Shown in pieces: positions 1-7,707 of a stretch of 14,811 nucleotides of DNA. The stretch comes from Spirochaetaceae bacterium UBA6243 (GTDB taxonomy: Bacteria; Spirochaetota; Spirochaetia; Treponematales; Rectinemataceae), in NCBI GenBank assembly GCA_002441395.1, contig DJVZ01000050.1:36133-50943 (forward strand), in the 5' to 3' direction. Under the pieces are notes generated by a model. The model worked only from the letters and a program-made list of their open reading frames with translations. It made no database searches and was not told the origin of the DNA. Both the position numbers and the translations under genes were made by a program. Position 1 is the first letter of the stretch. Every line of letters begins with the position of its first letter.

Positions 1-2933
1 TCTTCGAGGGGGCCGGTGGAGAGCAGCAGTTTTTTTATCCTGGGGGCATAGCCTACGGAAACCATCGCTTTCATGAACGCGTCGTTCAGTTCGCTGCCTA
101 TGCAGCCGACTTCTCCCGTGGAGGCCATTTCGACGCCGAGCACGGGGTCCGCCCCATGGAGGCGAGAGAAACTGAACTGTGCGGCTTTGACTCCAACCCA
201 TGGCTGGTCGTATATCGCGTTGGAAGAAATCTGCACTGTTTCTCCCAATATTGCCCGCGTCGCGAGGTCGATCATGTTGACGCGGGAGACTTTCGAACAG
301 AAGGGGAAGGAGCGGCTCGCGCGGAGATTGCACTCTATCACCATCACGTGATTTTGCTGCGCGACGAACTGAATGTTGAAGGGTCCCGTGATGTCGAGGG
401 CCGCTGCGATTTTCTCGGTGATCCTCAATATCTTCCGGACGGTTTCGATATAGAGGCGCTGCGGGGGAAATACCACCGTCGCGTCGCCTGAATGGACGCC
501 GGCGTTCTCTATGTGTTCGGTCATCGCGTGATACAGAAGCTTGCCGTGTTTCGCGACCGCGTCGATTTCGATCTCTTTCGCGTTTTCAATGAATTTTGAG
601 ATGACAACAGGATATTCACTGGAGATGTCGGCGGCGAGGCCAAGAAAAGATCCGAGGCTCTGGCTGTCCCACGCCACGTTCATCGCGGCTCCTGAGAGCA
701 CATAGCTCGGCCGGACCAGGACCGGGTATCCCACTTTTGAGGCAAAGGCATATGCTTCCTGGGGTGTCGTGAGTTCTTCCCACGCGGGCTGGTCGATGCC
801 GAGCTCATCGAGGAGGGACGAGAATTTATGCCGGTCCTCCGCGCGGTCGATGTTGACGGGGGATGTCCCGAGCACCAGCACTCCCGCGTCGAAGAGTTTC
901 AGTGCCAGATTGTTCGCGATCTGGCCGCCCATCGAAAGGAGGATGCCGGCCGGTTCTTCAAAATCATAGATATCCAGGATGCGCTCAAAGCTGAGCTCTT
1001 CGAAATAAAGGCGGTCACAGACGTCGTAATCGGTGCTGACCGTCTCCGGGTTGCAGTTGACCATGATGGTGGAGCGCCCGAGCTTTCGGCATGTTTCGAC
1101 CGCGCTCACCGCGCACCAGTCGAATTCTACGCTTGAGCCGATGCGGTACGGGCCGCTGCCGATGACCAGGATGCTGCCGTGGGACGGCCTGACGTCGCTC
1201 GCGGGGCTGCCATGAGCACCGTGCTCCATGGCGTATCCATACGTGGCATACAGATAATTTGTCTGGGCCGGATATTCGGCGGCGAGCGTATCGATCTGTT
1301 TGATCGCTGGACGCAGTCCGACGGATTCGCGCCAGCTTCGGATTTCCGGCTCGCTGCGGCCTAAAACATGCGCGATGCCCGCGTCCGAAAAGCCCAGACG
1401 CTTGGCTTTATAGAGCAAGGAGATATTCTTCGCGGAGCGGACAGGACCAGAAGCGCCGGGCTTTGTGCCTGTCAGCTCAGCCTCGCAATTCTGAATATTC
1501 GCAATCTTCGAGATGAACCACGGATCGATGCCCGTCAGTTTGCCGATTTTTTGGACAGTCCAGCCTTCGGCGAGCGCCTGGTACACCGCGAAGAGGCGTT
1601 TGTCCGTAGGTTTCGAAAGGGCCGATCTGAGGTCATTGGGCAGAATTTTCTCTCGTTTGCCGTCAGTCTGTAAGCCGAACTCACTGATGCCGGTCATGCG
1701 GATGGCCTTCTGAAGCGCCTCTTCGAAGGAGCGGCCTATGGCCATCACTTCGCCGACGGATTTCATCTCGCTGCCCAACCGTGTATCGACGTTCTTGAAT
1801 TTCGAGAGGTCCCAGCGCGGCATTTTTATCACGCAGTAATCCAGCGCCGGCTCGAAACACGCGGTGGTGACGCCCGTGATCCTGTTGCGCAGGTCGGTGA
1901 GGGAGAAGCCGAGCGCAAGTTTCGCGGCAACGTATGCGAGCGGATAGCCAGTAGCCTTTGAGGCGAGCGCGGAGCTCCGCGAAAGCCGGGCGTTCACTTC
2001 GATGATTCGGTACTCTTCGGAGTGCGGATCGAGCGCATACTGGATATTGCATTCGCCGACAATTCCCAGGCTCCGGATGAGTCTCAGCGCGATGCTCCGC
2101 AGTGAATGATATTCTTCATCGGTGAGGGTCTGCGAAGGGGCGACGACGATGCTCTCTCCTGTATGAATGCCGAGCGGATCGATGTTTTCCATGTTGCAGA
2201 CGGCGATGCAGTTGTCGGCGCTGTCGCGGACAACTTCGTACTCAACTTCTTTCCACCCGCCGAGCCATTCTTCTATGAGCACCTGCGGCGAGACGGCGAA
2301 GGCTTTTTCCGCCCGCGCCCGCAGCTGGCGCTCGTTCCTGCAGATGCCTGAACCGGCGCCGCCAAGCGCGAAACCGGCCCTCAGCATCACGGGGTAGCCG
2401 ATCGACTCCGCGTGCGAGATAGCCTCTTCGAGAGTGAGCGCGGCCTTGCTCGCCGGCGTTTTCAGACCGAGCGATCTCAAGTGAGTGGCGAAGAGCTGGC
2501 GATCCTCAGTCAGCTCAATGGCTTCCACTGGCGTGCCGAGCACTTCCACTGCGTATTTGTAGAGAATCCCCGCCTTGTGGAGCGCCAGGCCGCAGTTGAG
2601 GGCAGTCTGGCCCCCGAAAGAGAGGAGAATACCGTCGGGACGCTCTTTTTCGATGACCTGCGTGACGAATTCAGGGGTGAGCGGCAGGAAATACGTGGCG
2701 TCCGCCATCCCTTCGCTCGTCTGGTTCGTCGCGATGTTGGGGTTGATGAGGACAGTGCGAATTCCTTCCTCGCGCAGGGCCTTGAGCGCCTGCGAGCCTG
2801 AATAGTCGAATTCGCCCGCCTGGCCGATCTTGAGTCCCCCCGAGCCGAGCATGAGCACTTTTTTTACCGCAATATTCCGGGGTTTTGAGTGGACAAGAGT
2901 CGGGCGCGGGTCTTTTGCTGCAAAACTTTTCAT
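1..2933 (-). CDS. carB: Carbamoyl-phosphate synthase large subunit (partial, C-terminus beyond window)
   Basis: Makes carbamoyl phosphate from bicarbonate, two ATP and ammonia delivered by CarA, feeding pyrimidine and arginine synthesis in the cytoplasm. The frame is open for 977 codons from the ATG at 2931-2933 to the window edge. E. coli CarB has 1073 residues, so about the last 95 are missing, most of the allosteric MGS-like domain. The first synthetase half starts near residue 25 (GSGGLKIGQAGEFDYSGSQ) and carries GECNIQYAL and EVNARLSRSSALASKATGYP. The second half starts near residue 583 (ILVIGSGPYRIGSSVEFDW) and carries RPSYVLSGAAMNVA and VIECNLRASRSFPF. GAAGGA lies 6 bases before the start, and the ATG overlaps the carA stop (ATGA), so the two are translationally coupled. 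The sequence resembles the synthetase part of animal CAD more than E. coli CarB (compared from memory). No frameshift was seen. Confidence 0.97.
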   Translation of the reverse strand, partial: MKSFAAKDPRPTLVHSKPRNIAVKKVLMLGSGGLKIGQAGEFDYSGSQALKALREEGIRTVLINPNIATNQTSEGMADATYFLPLTPEFVTQVIEKERPDGILLSFGGQTALNCGLALHKAGILYKYAVEVLGTPVEAIELTEDRQLFATHLRSLGLKTPASKAALTLEEAISHAESIGYPVMLRAGFALGGAGSGICRNERQLRARAEKAFAVSPQVLIEEWLGGWKEVEYEVVRDSADNCIAVCNMENIDPLGIHTGESIVVAPSQTLTDEEYHSLRSIALRLIRSLGIVGECNIQYALDPHSEEYRIIEVNARLSRSSALASKATGYPLAYVAAKLALGFSLTDLRNRITGVTTACFEPALDYCVIKMPRWDLSKFKNVDTRLGSEMKSVGEVMAIGRSFEEALQKAIRMTGISEFGLQTDGKREKILPNDLRSALSKPTDKRLFAVYQALAEGWTVQKIGKLTGIDPWFISKIANIQNCEAELTGTKPGASGPVRSAKNISLLYKAKRLGFSDAGIAHVLGRSEPEIRSWRESVGLRPAIKQIDTLAAEYPAQTNYLYATYGYAMEHGAHGSPASDVRPSHGSILVIGSGPYRIGSSVEFDWCAVSAVETCRKLGRSTIMVNCNPETVSTDYDVCDRLYFEELSFERILDIYDFEEPAGILLSMGGQIANNLALKLFDAGVLVLGTSPVNIDRAEDRHKFSSLLDELGIDQPAWEELTTPQEAYAFASKVGYPVLVRPSYVLSGAAMNVAWDSQSLGSFLGLAADISSEYPVVISKFIENAKEIEIDAVAKHGKLLYHAMTEHIENAGVHSGDATVVFPPQRLYIETVRKILRITEKIAAALDITGPFNIQFVAQQNHVMVIECNLRASRSFPFCSKVSRVNMIDLATRAILGETVQISSNAIYDQPWVGVKAAQFSFSRLHGADPVLGVEMASTGEVGCIGSELNDAFMKAMVSVGYAPRIKKLLLSTGPLE

Positions 2934-4033
2934 ATTGAATCCTTCGCTGCCCTGGCTTCCTGCAAAAACTCATCGATTAGAAATTGGGTGTCGCGGGGGC
3001 CCGGACATCCTTCGGGGTGGAATTGTACTGCCTTGAAGGGAGCGCCCGCGGCGCGTATGCCTTCGACGGTCCCATCATTTCCATTTAAAAACCAAGGCTC
3101 CCAGCCTGGAGGCAGGGAATCTTCGTGCACGGCATACCCATGGTTTTGGCTTGTGATGTAGCAGCGGCCACTTTCTGTCTCTATTGCGGGCTGATTCTGA
3201 CCGCGGTGTCCGTACTTGAGCTTGAAGGTGTCGGCTCCGGCCGCGAGTGCCATGAGCTGTGTGCCGAGGCAGATGCCGAATATGGGCTGGGGTTTGGAGA
3301 GCGCATGGCGGAGGTGGGCTATGGTCTTTGTGCAGGCCTTGGGGTCTCCCGGACCATTCGACAGGAACAGGCCGTCGTATTCTATACTTTCCAGAGGATA
3401 ATCCCAAGGCAGGCGAATCACTTCCGCTCCCGCGTTCAAAAGGATCCGCAGGATGTTGGCTTTGACGCCGCAGTCGATGAGCGCGATTTTCGGGGCGTCG
3501 GGGTGGCCCTTGTATCTGACGACATCCTTTGGTGAGACCAGCTTCACCGGAGCATGGGCCTTGAGTTCATCCCGCACGGGCTCCTCTGACCCGTCCACGA
3601 GGATTCGCCCCTTCATCACTCCATTTTCGCGCAAAAGCCTTATGAGTTTTCGCGTATCTATGCCCGAGATGCCGGGCACCTGCCCGACAGTGAGCCATTC
3701 TGAAAAAGACTGCTTTGCCGTGTAGTGACTCGGTTCCATCGAAGCTTCCGAGACGATCACTCCGCTCACCTGAATGTTCTTCGATTCAAAGTTGAGGGGG
3801 ACGCCCTGTGCGTTTGTGTGCAGAGCCGGTACGCCATAGTTGCCGATGAGAGGATAGGCAAACACAAGAATCTGTCCGCAGTATGACGGGTCGGTCAAGG
3901 ACTGGTTGTAGCCGACCATGCCGGTGGAGAAGACGACTTCGCCCTCTACGGAGACCTCGGCTCCGATGGAGAGACCTTCAAACACAGAGCCGTCTTCCAG
4001 CACAAGTCTTGCGGATTTGTTTTTCCGGGACAT
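2930..4033 (-). CDS. carA: Carbamoyl-phosphate synthase small (glutaminase) subunit
   Basis: Hydrolyses glutamine and passes ammonia through a tunnel to CarB. At 367 residues it has normal length. The N-terminal CPSase small-chain domain (about 8-150) contains GEVVFSTGMVGYNQSLTDPSY. The class I glutamine amidotransferase domain (about 180-360) contains SNGPGDP at 225-231, the nucleophile Cys255 in GICLGTQ, and the His339/Glu341 pair in QFHPEG, so the triad is complete. The residue three after the nucleophile is Thr258, where E. coli CarA has His. The stretch TSQNHGYAV near 294-302 fits the eukaryote-like CPSase type, matching its partner. Start ATG at 4031-4033 is preceded by GAAGGAG at 4039-4045. 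Its stop overlaps the carB start by 4 bases. It is the first gene after an AT-rich gap with a candidate promoter. Confidence 0.97.
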   Translation of the reverse strand: MSRKNKSARLVLEDGSVFEGLSIGAEVSVEGEVVFSTGMVGYNQSLTDPSYCGQILVFAYPLIGNYGVPALHTNAQGVPLNFESKNIQVSGVIVSEASMEPSHYTAKQSFSEWLTVGQVPGISGIDTRKLIRLLRENGVMKGRILVDGSEEPVRDELKAHAPVKLVSPKDVVRYKGHPDAPKIALIDCGVKANILRILLNAGAEVIRLPWDYPLESIEYDGLFLSNGPGDPKACTKTIAHLRHALSKPQPIFGICLGTQLMALAAGADTFKLKYGHRGQNQPAIETESGRCYITSQNHGYAVHEDSLPPGWEPWFLNGNDGTVEGIRAAGAPFKAVQFHPEGCPGPRDTQFLIDEFLQEARAAKDSI

Positions 4034-4068
4034 AGAGCTCCTTCAAAGCCCGCTCGCAGCTTTATGAG

Positions 4069-4097
4069 AAATTATCCGTTTTTAATGAATATTTCAA
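4069..4097 (-). promoter_or_regulatory. Candidate sigma-70 promoter of carAB
   Basis: On the minus strand TTGAAA (4092-4097) is followed after 17 bases by TAATTT (4069-4074). A GATAAT overlapping it (4071-4076) is an alternative -10 with a 15-base spacer. It lies about 35-65 bases before the carA ATG, in the most AT-rich stretch nearby, where a carAB promoter is expected. No mapped transcript start is available, so this is a motif match only. Confidence 0.5.
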
Positions 4098-4103
4098 GGG
4101 CTG

Positions 4104-4141
4104 TATGCAAAATATGACGCCTTTTTACATAAAATTGCATA
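4104..4141. promoter_or_regulatory. Inverted repeat upstream of the carA promoter (possible operator)
   Basis: TATGCAA at 4104-4110 and its exact complement TTGCATA at 4135-4141 are separated by 24 AT-rich bases, so equivalent points lie about three helical turns apart. They sit just upstream of the candidate carA -35. A second repeated word, TGCCAT, occurs at 4155-4160 and 4165-4170, 10 bases apart, and runs into the stop codon of the AEC gene. Neither matches the classical ArgR box (TGAAT-N4-ATTCA). An operator for an arginine- or pyrimidine-responsive regulator is possible but unproven. Confidence 0.3.
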
Positions 4142-4169
4142 ATACGAATCATAATGCCATACCTTGCCA

Positions 4170-5126
4170 TCATTGTATGAGCACGTTTATCAAGGTCATA
4201 TAGAGCGGAATGGTTATCATTGAGGCGACCGTGGTCAGCGAAGTGCCGATTGCCGCGTATTCGGTATCGGAGTTATAGGCTTCCGCCAGGATGGGAGTCT
4301 GCGTCATCGCCGGCATGGTAGCCTGCATGAGGAAGACCTGCTTCATCAGCACAGGAAGATCGAGCCAGCGCACGGCGAGCACCATCAAAACAGGCGTCAC
4401 GATGAATCTCCCCGCAAGTATGGCGATATAGTCTTTTTCGAATCTCAGCTTTTTCCACTCCACGCGCGCGATCACGATGCCGACGAACAGCATGGACAAG
4501 GGGGTCGTCATGTTTCCCAGGTATTTGCAGGTATCCATGATCGACTTCGGCAGCTTTATGCCCAATAGAATCAGTATCACTGCCGTCAGAAACCCCAGGA
4601 GGGGCGGCGAGAGAATGCGCCTGAGGCCCGAGGCCGAGACAAGCGACGGTTTCTGGGTCCCGTTTCGGACGGCACCATCCACCGCGATTCCATACACGCC
4701 GATCGTCCAGAACAGCGTCGTGTTCGCGATGTAATACAGAAGCGCGAAGGGCAGGCTCGCATCGCCGAAAAGGAGCAGATTGACCGGCAGGCCAATGAAC
4801 ACCGAATTCGAAAGCGAAAACATCGATTGAAAAGTGCCTCGCCGGTCCTTCCTTACACGGAGCACGGCCGCGACGCCAATCGCCACAAGATAACTCGCGA
4901 TCATGACCGCAAATGGTACCGGCAGGCCGGGCAGCATCGAAAGCAGCTTTGGCCGGTCGTATCCGCCCATCAGATTCGAGATCATGTAGGCGGGGAGCGC
5001 CACATTGACGACAAGGCGTGAAATGAGGTTGCTGGCGCCACCTTCGAACCACCGTGCCTTTGCGAGCCCGAAACCGAGCCCAATCATCAGGATTACGGAG
5101 AAAACACTCTGGAGTGCAACGAGCAT
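4170..5126 (-). CDS. AEC (auxin efflux carrier) family transporter
   Basis: A polytopic inner-membrane carrier of 318 residues, the usual size for bacterial AEC proteins, which have about ten helices in two inverted halves and move organic anions such as malate or malonate. Family-type motifs are visible: NVALPAYMISNL (41-52), SNSVFIGLPV (106-115) and MPAMTQTPILAEAY (271-284). Long hydrophobic runs fill 6-22, 69-89, 128-147 and 172-191. The start ATG at 5124-5126 has no clear Shine-Dalgarno site, but it places the first helix at the very N-terminus as in the family, and no better start is in frame nearby. A 5-bp hairpin (AGCGC/GCGCT, 5137-5152) lies in the leader. It is 134 bp after the MATE gene and 136 bp before carA. 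Substrate cannot be read from the sequence. Confidence 0.9.
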   Translation of the reverse strand: MLVALQSVFSVILMIGLGFGLAKARWFEGGASNLISRLVVNVALPAYMISNLMGGYDRPKLLSMLPGLPVPFAVMIASYLVAIGVAAVLRVRKDRRGTFQSMFSLSNSVFIGLPVNLLLFGDASLPFALLYYIANTTLFWTIGVYGIAVDGAVRNGTQKPSLVSASGLRRILSPPLLGFLTAVILILLGIKLPKSIMDTCKYLGNMTTPLSMLFVGIVIARVEWKKLRFEKDYIAILAGRFIVTPVLMVLAVRWLDLPVLMKQVFLMQATMPAMTQTPILAEAYNSDTEYAAIGTSLTTVASMITIPLYMTLINVLIQ

Positions 5127-5260
5127 GTTTCGATACTAGCGCAAAGTCGCGCTGAAAATATAGAGGATTGAACGCGGCTCGGCCTTCTGCCGCCCCGTCC
5201 GCTCGCACCAGCGCCACACACCGGAATACTCAAATCAGAAAAAGCGTCCCGAAGTCCATT

Positions 5261-6676
5261 TTAGCCCTCCGTGTCTGATTTTGCTTTGAGCTTTTTCGAA
5301 AAATCGCGGTATAACGCGAATGCAAGGCCAATCGACAGGGTATCTACAATCGGCTGCACCATAAGCAGGCCGTAGAGAGGAACGAGTCGATTCATCAGGA
5401 ACATGAGCGGCACATCGACGGTCGTCTTGCGGAACACCGAAATGGCAAGCGCGCGTTTGCCCTGGCCCGTTGCCTGGAACATTGTCGTAATGAGGTAGCT
5501 GATGGCCATCATGGGTGTCGCGAGACAGAGGATTCGCAGGAAAGTCGCGCCTAAACGGATGGTCTCCGCATCATTGATGAAGAGTCCGACAATGCGCTCC
5601 GCGAAAATCTCGAATACAAAAACGCACAAAAGCGAAAAACACACCGCGATGATCCGCGTAAATCTGTTCACCTGGCGTACACGATTATATCTCTTTGCAG
5701 CATAATTATATCCGATGAAGGGCAGAATGCCTTGCGAAATGCCCAAAGTCACATTCATCGGCAGCATGTCGATCTTCTTGACAATTCCGACCGCGGCAAG
5801 GGCGGTGGAGCCGTAACCGGATGCAAGGTTATTCAGCACGGTATTGGATGTGAGGGACAAGAGCGTCTGGAGCGATGCGGGAAGCCCGACTGCCGCCACG
5901 CTGCCCGCAATATGCAACTCCTGGTCGAAACCTCGGGGAACAAAAGAAATGATGGTTTTGCCTCTTTTGCGGTAGAGATATACCAGGAAATAACAGACGA
6001 CAGCGCAGTTCGAGATCATAGTCGCGATAGCCGCGCCCCTGACTCCCAAGCCCAGCGCCATGATGAATATCGGATCGAGAATTATGTTGAGAAGGCCGCC
6101 GAACGACATGCCGATGCTCGCCTGTTTTGCGCCTCCTTCCGAGCGGACAAGGTGTCCGAAAAGCATGCCCAATACCGTCGGAACGCCTCCGATCACCAGA
6201 ATCCATACAATGTAGTTGCTCGCAAATTCGGACGTGTCCTGATTTGCCCCGAGCAGCAAGAGAAATGGTCCTTTGAAGATGAAAATGAGCATTGAAAAAA
6301 TCAGGGTCGCGGCGATCGCCGAAAAGATGCAGAATGTGGATGTCTGTCTGGCTTTGTCGGGCTGGTCAGCGCCCAGGAATCGCGAAATTACACTGCTTCC
6401 GCCTACGCCGAAGAGATTCGCAATGGCGGTCAGCATGGTGTACGCCGGCAGCACGAGCGACACCGCGGCGACTTTTCTCGGGTCTCCCATCTGACCGACA
6501 AAAAATGTGTCCGCGAGGTTGTAGACCATGGTCACAAGCTGACTTATCACAGTAGGAATTGCGAAATTCGCGACCGCTGAAGGAATCGAGGCGTTGCGGA
6601 ATATTTCTAACCTCGTCGTATCATGAGATGAGCTTGTGTACACCGTTTTGTGCTGAGCATCCTTCAAATTGTTCAA
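5261..6676 (-). CDS. MATE family efflux transporter
   Basis: A 12-helix cation-coupled drug/metabolite exporter of the inner membrane, 471 residues, a typical MATE length. After a hydrophilic leader of about 28 residues comes the helix 1 signature (IPTVISQLVTMVYNLADTFF at 40-59, with Pro41 and Asp56), then GVGGSSVISRFLGA (90-103). The C-half repeat contains GISQGILPFIGYNYAAKRYN. The start is TTG at 6674-6676. No in-frame ATG lies close upstream, and the next ATG (residue 50) would remove helix 1. GAAAGGCGGA lies immediately before the TTG and supports it. The gap to the upstream EamA gene is 22 bases, so the two are probably co-transcribed. It belongs to the broad NorM/DinF-like MATE group; substrate is unknown. 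No clear terminator follows it. Confidence 0.93.
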   Translation of the reverse strand: MNNLKDAQHKTVYTSSSHDTTRLEIFRNASIPSAVANFAIPTVISQLVTMVYNLADTFFVGQMGDPRKVAAVSLVLPAYTMLTAIANLFGVGGSSVISRFLGADQPDKARQTSTFCIFSAIAATLIFSMLIFIFKGPFLLLLGANQDTSEFASNYIVWILVIGGVPTVLGMLFGHLVRSEGGAKQASIGMSFGGLLNIILDPIFIMALGLGVRGAAIATMISNCAVVCYFLVYLYRKRGKTIISFVPRGFDQELHIAGSVAAVGLPASLQTLLSLTSNTVLNNLASGYGSTALAAVGIVKKIDMLPMNVTLGISQGILPFIGYNYAAKRYNRVRQVNRFTRIIAVCFSLLCVFVFEIFAERIVGLFINDAETIRLGATFLRILCLATPMMAISYLITTMFQATGQGKRALAISVFRKTTVDVPLMFLMNRLVPLYGLLMVQPIVDTLSIGLAFALYRDFSKKLKAKSDTEG

Positions 6677-6686
6677 TCCGCCTTTC
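6677..6686 (-). promoter_or_regulatory. Ribosome binding site deciding the TTG start of the MATE gene
   Basis: On the minus strand GAAAGGCGGA ends directly before the TTG codon. The purine-rich AAGG core lies 4-5 bases from it, and no alternative ATG or GTG nearby has a comparable site. It lies in the 22-base gap after the EamA stop codon. Confidence 0.5.
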
Positions 6687-6698
6687 TTGACATCTGCA

Positions 6699-7586
6699 CT
6701 ATTCCGAAGATGAATGTGACCGCTGGGCCAGGAAGCTTCCGAGGACGATGAGTGCCATGCCCAAACCTTGAAGTGCGGTCATTTTTTCGCCGCGGAAAGC
6801 GATTCCCAGGAGAACGGCGAAAGGAACCTCACTGTATGAGAGTGCGCTGTATTGAAAGAGAGGCAGGCGCTTCATGCCCACAAAGAAGAGGCCAAAACCC
6901 ACGAGGCCCACTGCTACGCCATAGAATATTCCGATACTCAAATGACTTAAAGGGGCATGGGGAATTTCGGCGATTAAGAATGGCAAGAAGATAATGCCCC
7001 CGATCGCGTTCTGAAAATAGAGTGTGTCTATTTCGCTTATCACCGTGAGGACTTGTTTGAAAATGATGTTTGTTACCGCAAAAATCAAAGCCGAGGCTAT
7101 CATACATGCGCTGCCGAGCAAGTCGGTCTCCGAGAGCGAAAAACGTTTGTTCAGATTCATGACGAGAACGCCGGCGATAGAAAGCAGAAGTATACCGAGC
7201 CGGACCACACTCAAAGATTTTTTCAGCCTGATGCTGTCGATCACGAGCGCGAACACCGGCCAGAGGTACAGAAGCACGACGGCATTTCCCATGCTGGTGA
7301 GTTTGTAGGCGAGCACATAGAGATACAGGCGAATTGCATTGAGCGCGCTGGCCAAAAAAAGCTGCCATCTCATGCCGCGCTTTCCGAGCAGGAGACCATG
7401 CTTTGCGGCAGAGGGCAGCACCAGAAGCAAAGGCACGGTCATGCGCAGCGATGTCATCGCCAGGCTTGAAAACGCAAGTCCTTTGATGTACAGGCCGCTT
7501 GAGGCGCCGAGGGCCGCCGCAACGAGCACGGCCAGGATGGGCATACCACGGGCCCAACCCAATCGTGGAACGGGAGATTCTTTCAC
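6699..7586 (-). CDS. EamA/DMT superfamily transporter
   Basis: A drug/metabolite-type inner-membrane permease of 295 residues with two tandem EamA halves of about five helices each. The first half (about 14-145) ends with the SMGNAVVLLYLWPVFALVID region. The second (about 156-288) has SEVPFAVLLGIAFRGEKMT followed by a closing hydrophobic helix, as in the family. Start is GTG at 7584-7586 with AGGATGG (7594-7600) upstream; an in-frame ATG at residue 15 is a possible alternative that would also keep helix 1. It is followed after 22 bases by the MATE gene and is divergent from the Sel1-repeat gene across 121 bp. No convincing promoter could be picked for it. Substrate is unknown; amino acids or nucleosides are common for the family. 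Confidence 0.9.
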   Translation of the reverse strand: MKESPVPRLGWARGMPILAVLVAAALGASSGLYIKGLAFSSLAMTSLRMTVPLLLVLPSAAKHGLLLGKRGMRWQLFLASALNAIRLYLYVLAYKLTSMGNAVVLLYLWPVFALVIDSIRLKKSLSVVRLGILLLSIAGVLVMNLNKRFSLSETDLLGSACMIASALIFAVTNIIFKQVLTVISEIDTLYFQNAIGGIIFLPFLIAEIPHAPLSHLSIGIFYGVAVGLVGFGLFFVGMKRLPLFQYSALSYSEVPFAVLLGIAFRGEKMTALQGLGMALIVLGSFLAQRSHSSSE

Positions 7587-7657
7587 TGTGCAGCCATCCT
7601 ATTCCAGAAGGGAGAGCGCTGCAAGATAATATATTTCGATTCTTACCATGAACGATT

Positions 7658-7686
7658 TTGCATTTTTTTCCCCCCGAACATATAAT
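7658..7686 (+). promoter_or_regulatory. Promoter of the Sel1-repeat gene with homopolymeric spacer
   Basis: TTGCAT (7658-7663) and a perfect TATAAT (7681-7686) are separated by exactly 17 bases, the optimal sigma-70 spacing. Transcription would begin near 7692-7694, leaving a leader of only about 15 bases that holds the ribosome site AAGGGGG (7697-7703) before the ATG at 7708. The spacer contains most of a T7 run and a whole C6 run. Confidence 0.7.
7663..7675 (+). repeat. T7-C6 homopolymer tract in a promoter spacer
   Basis: Seven T (7663-7669) are followed directly by six C (7670-7675). The last base of the -35 hexamer is the first T, so any slippage of either run changes the -35 to -10 distance. 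The runs are short for strong instability, but their position is where phase-variable promoters carry such tracts. Confidence 0.6.
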
Positions 7687-7707
7687 TCAGATATACAAGG
7701 GGGCCTC

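Noticed and set aside
1..2933. carB region seems broken, since only short complete frames are visible there
   Set aside because: Direct translation of the minus strand from 2933 is open to the window edge; the stop codon is simply outside the window, so it is partial and not a pseudogene.
4273..5217. A 314-codon minus-strand frame overlapping the AEC gene in another frame
   Set aside because: Its translation is rich in Arg, Ala, His and Cys without membrane helices or motifs, while the overlapping frame is a full AEC protein.
5221..5260. Possible intrinsic terminator after the MATE gene (T5 run after GGGACGC)
   Set aside because: No stable inverted repeat precedes the T run; the visible GGAC repeats are direct.
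7648..7707. Longer N-terminus for the Sel1 protein from the ATG at 7648
   Set aside because: It would place the promoter inside the gene and bury the signal peptide; the ATG at 7708 has a good ribosome site.
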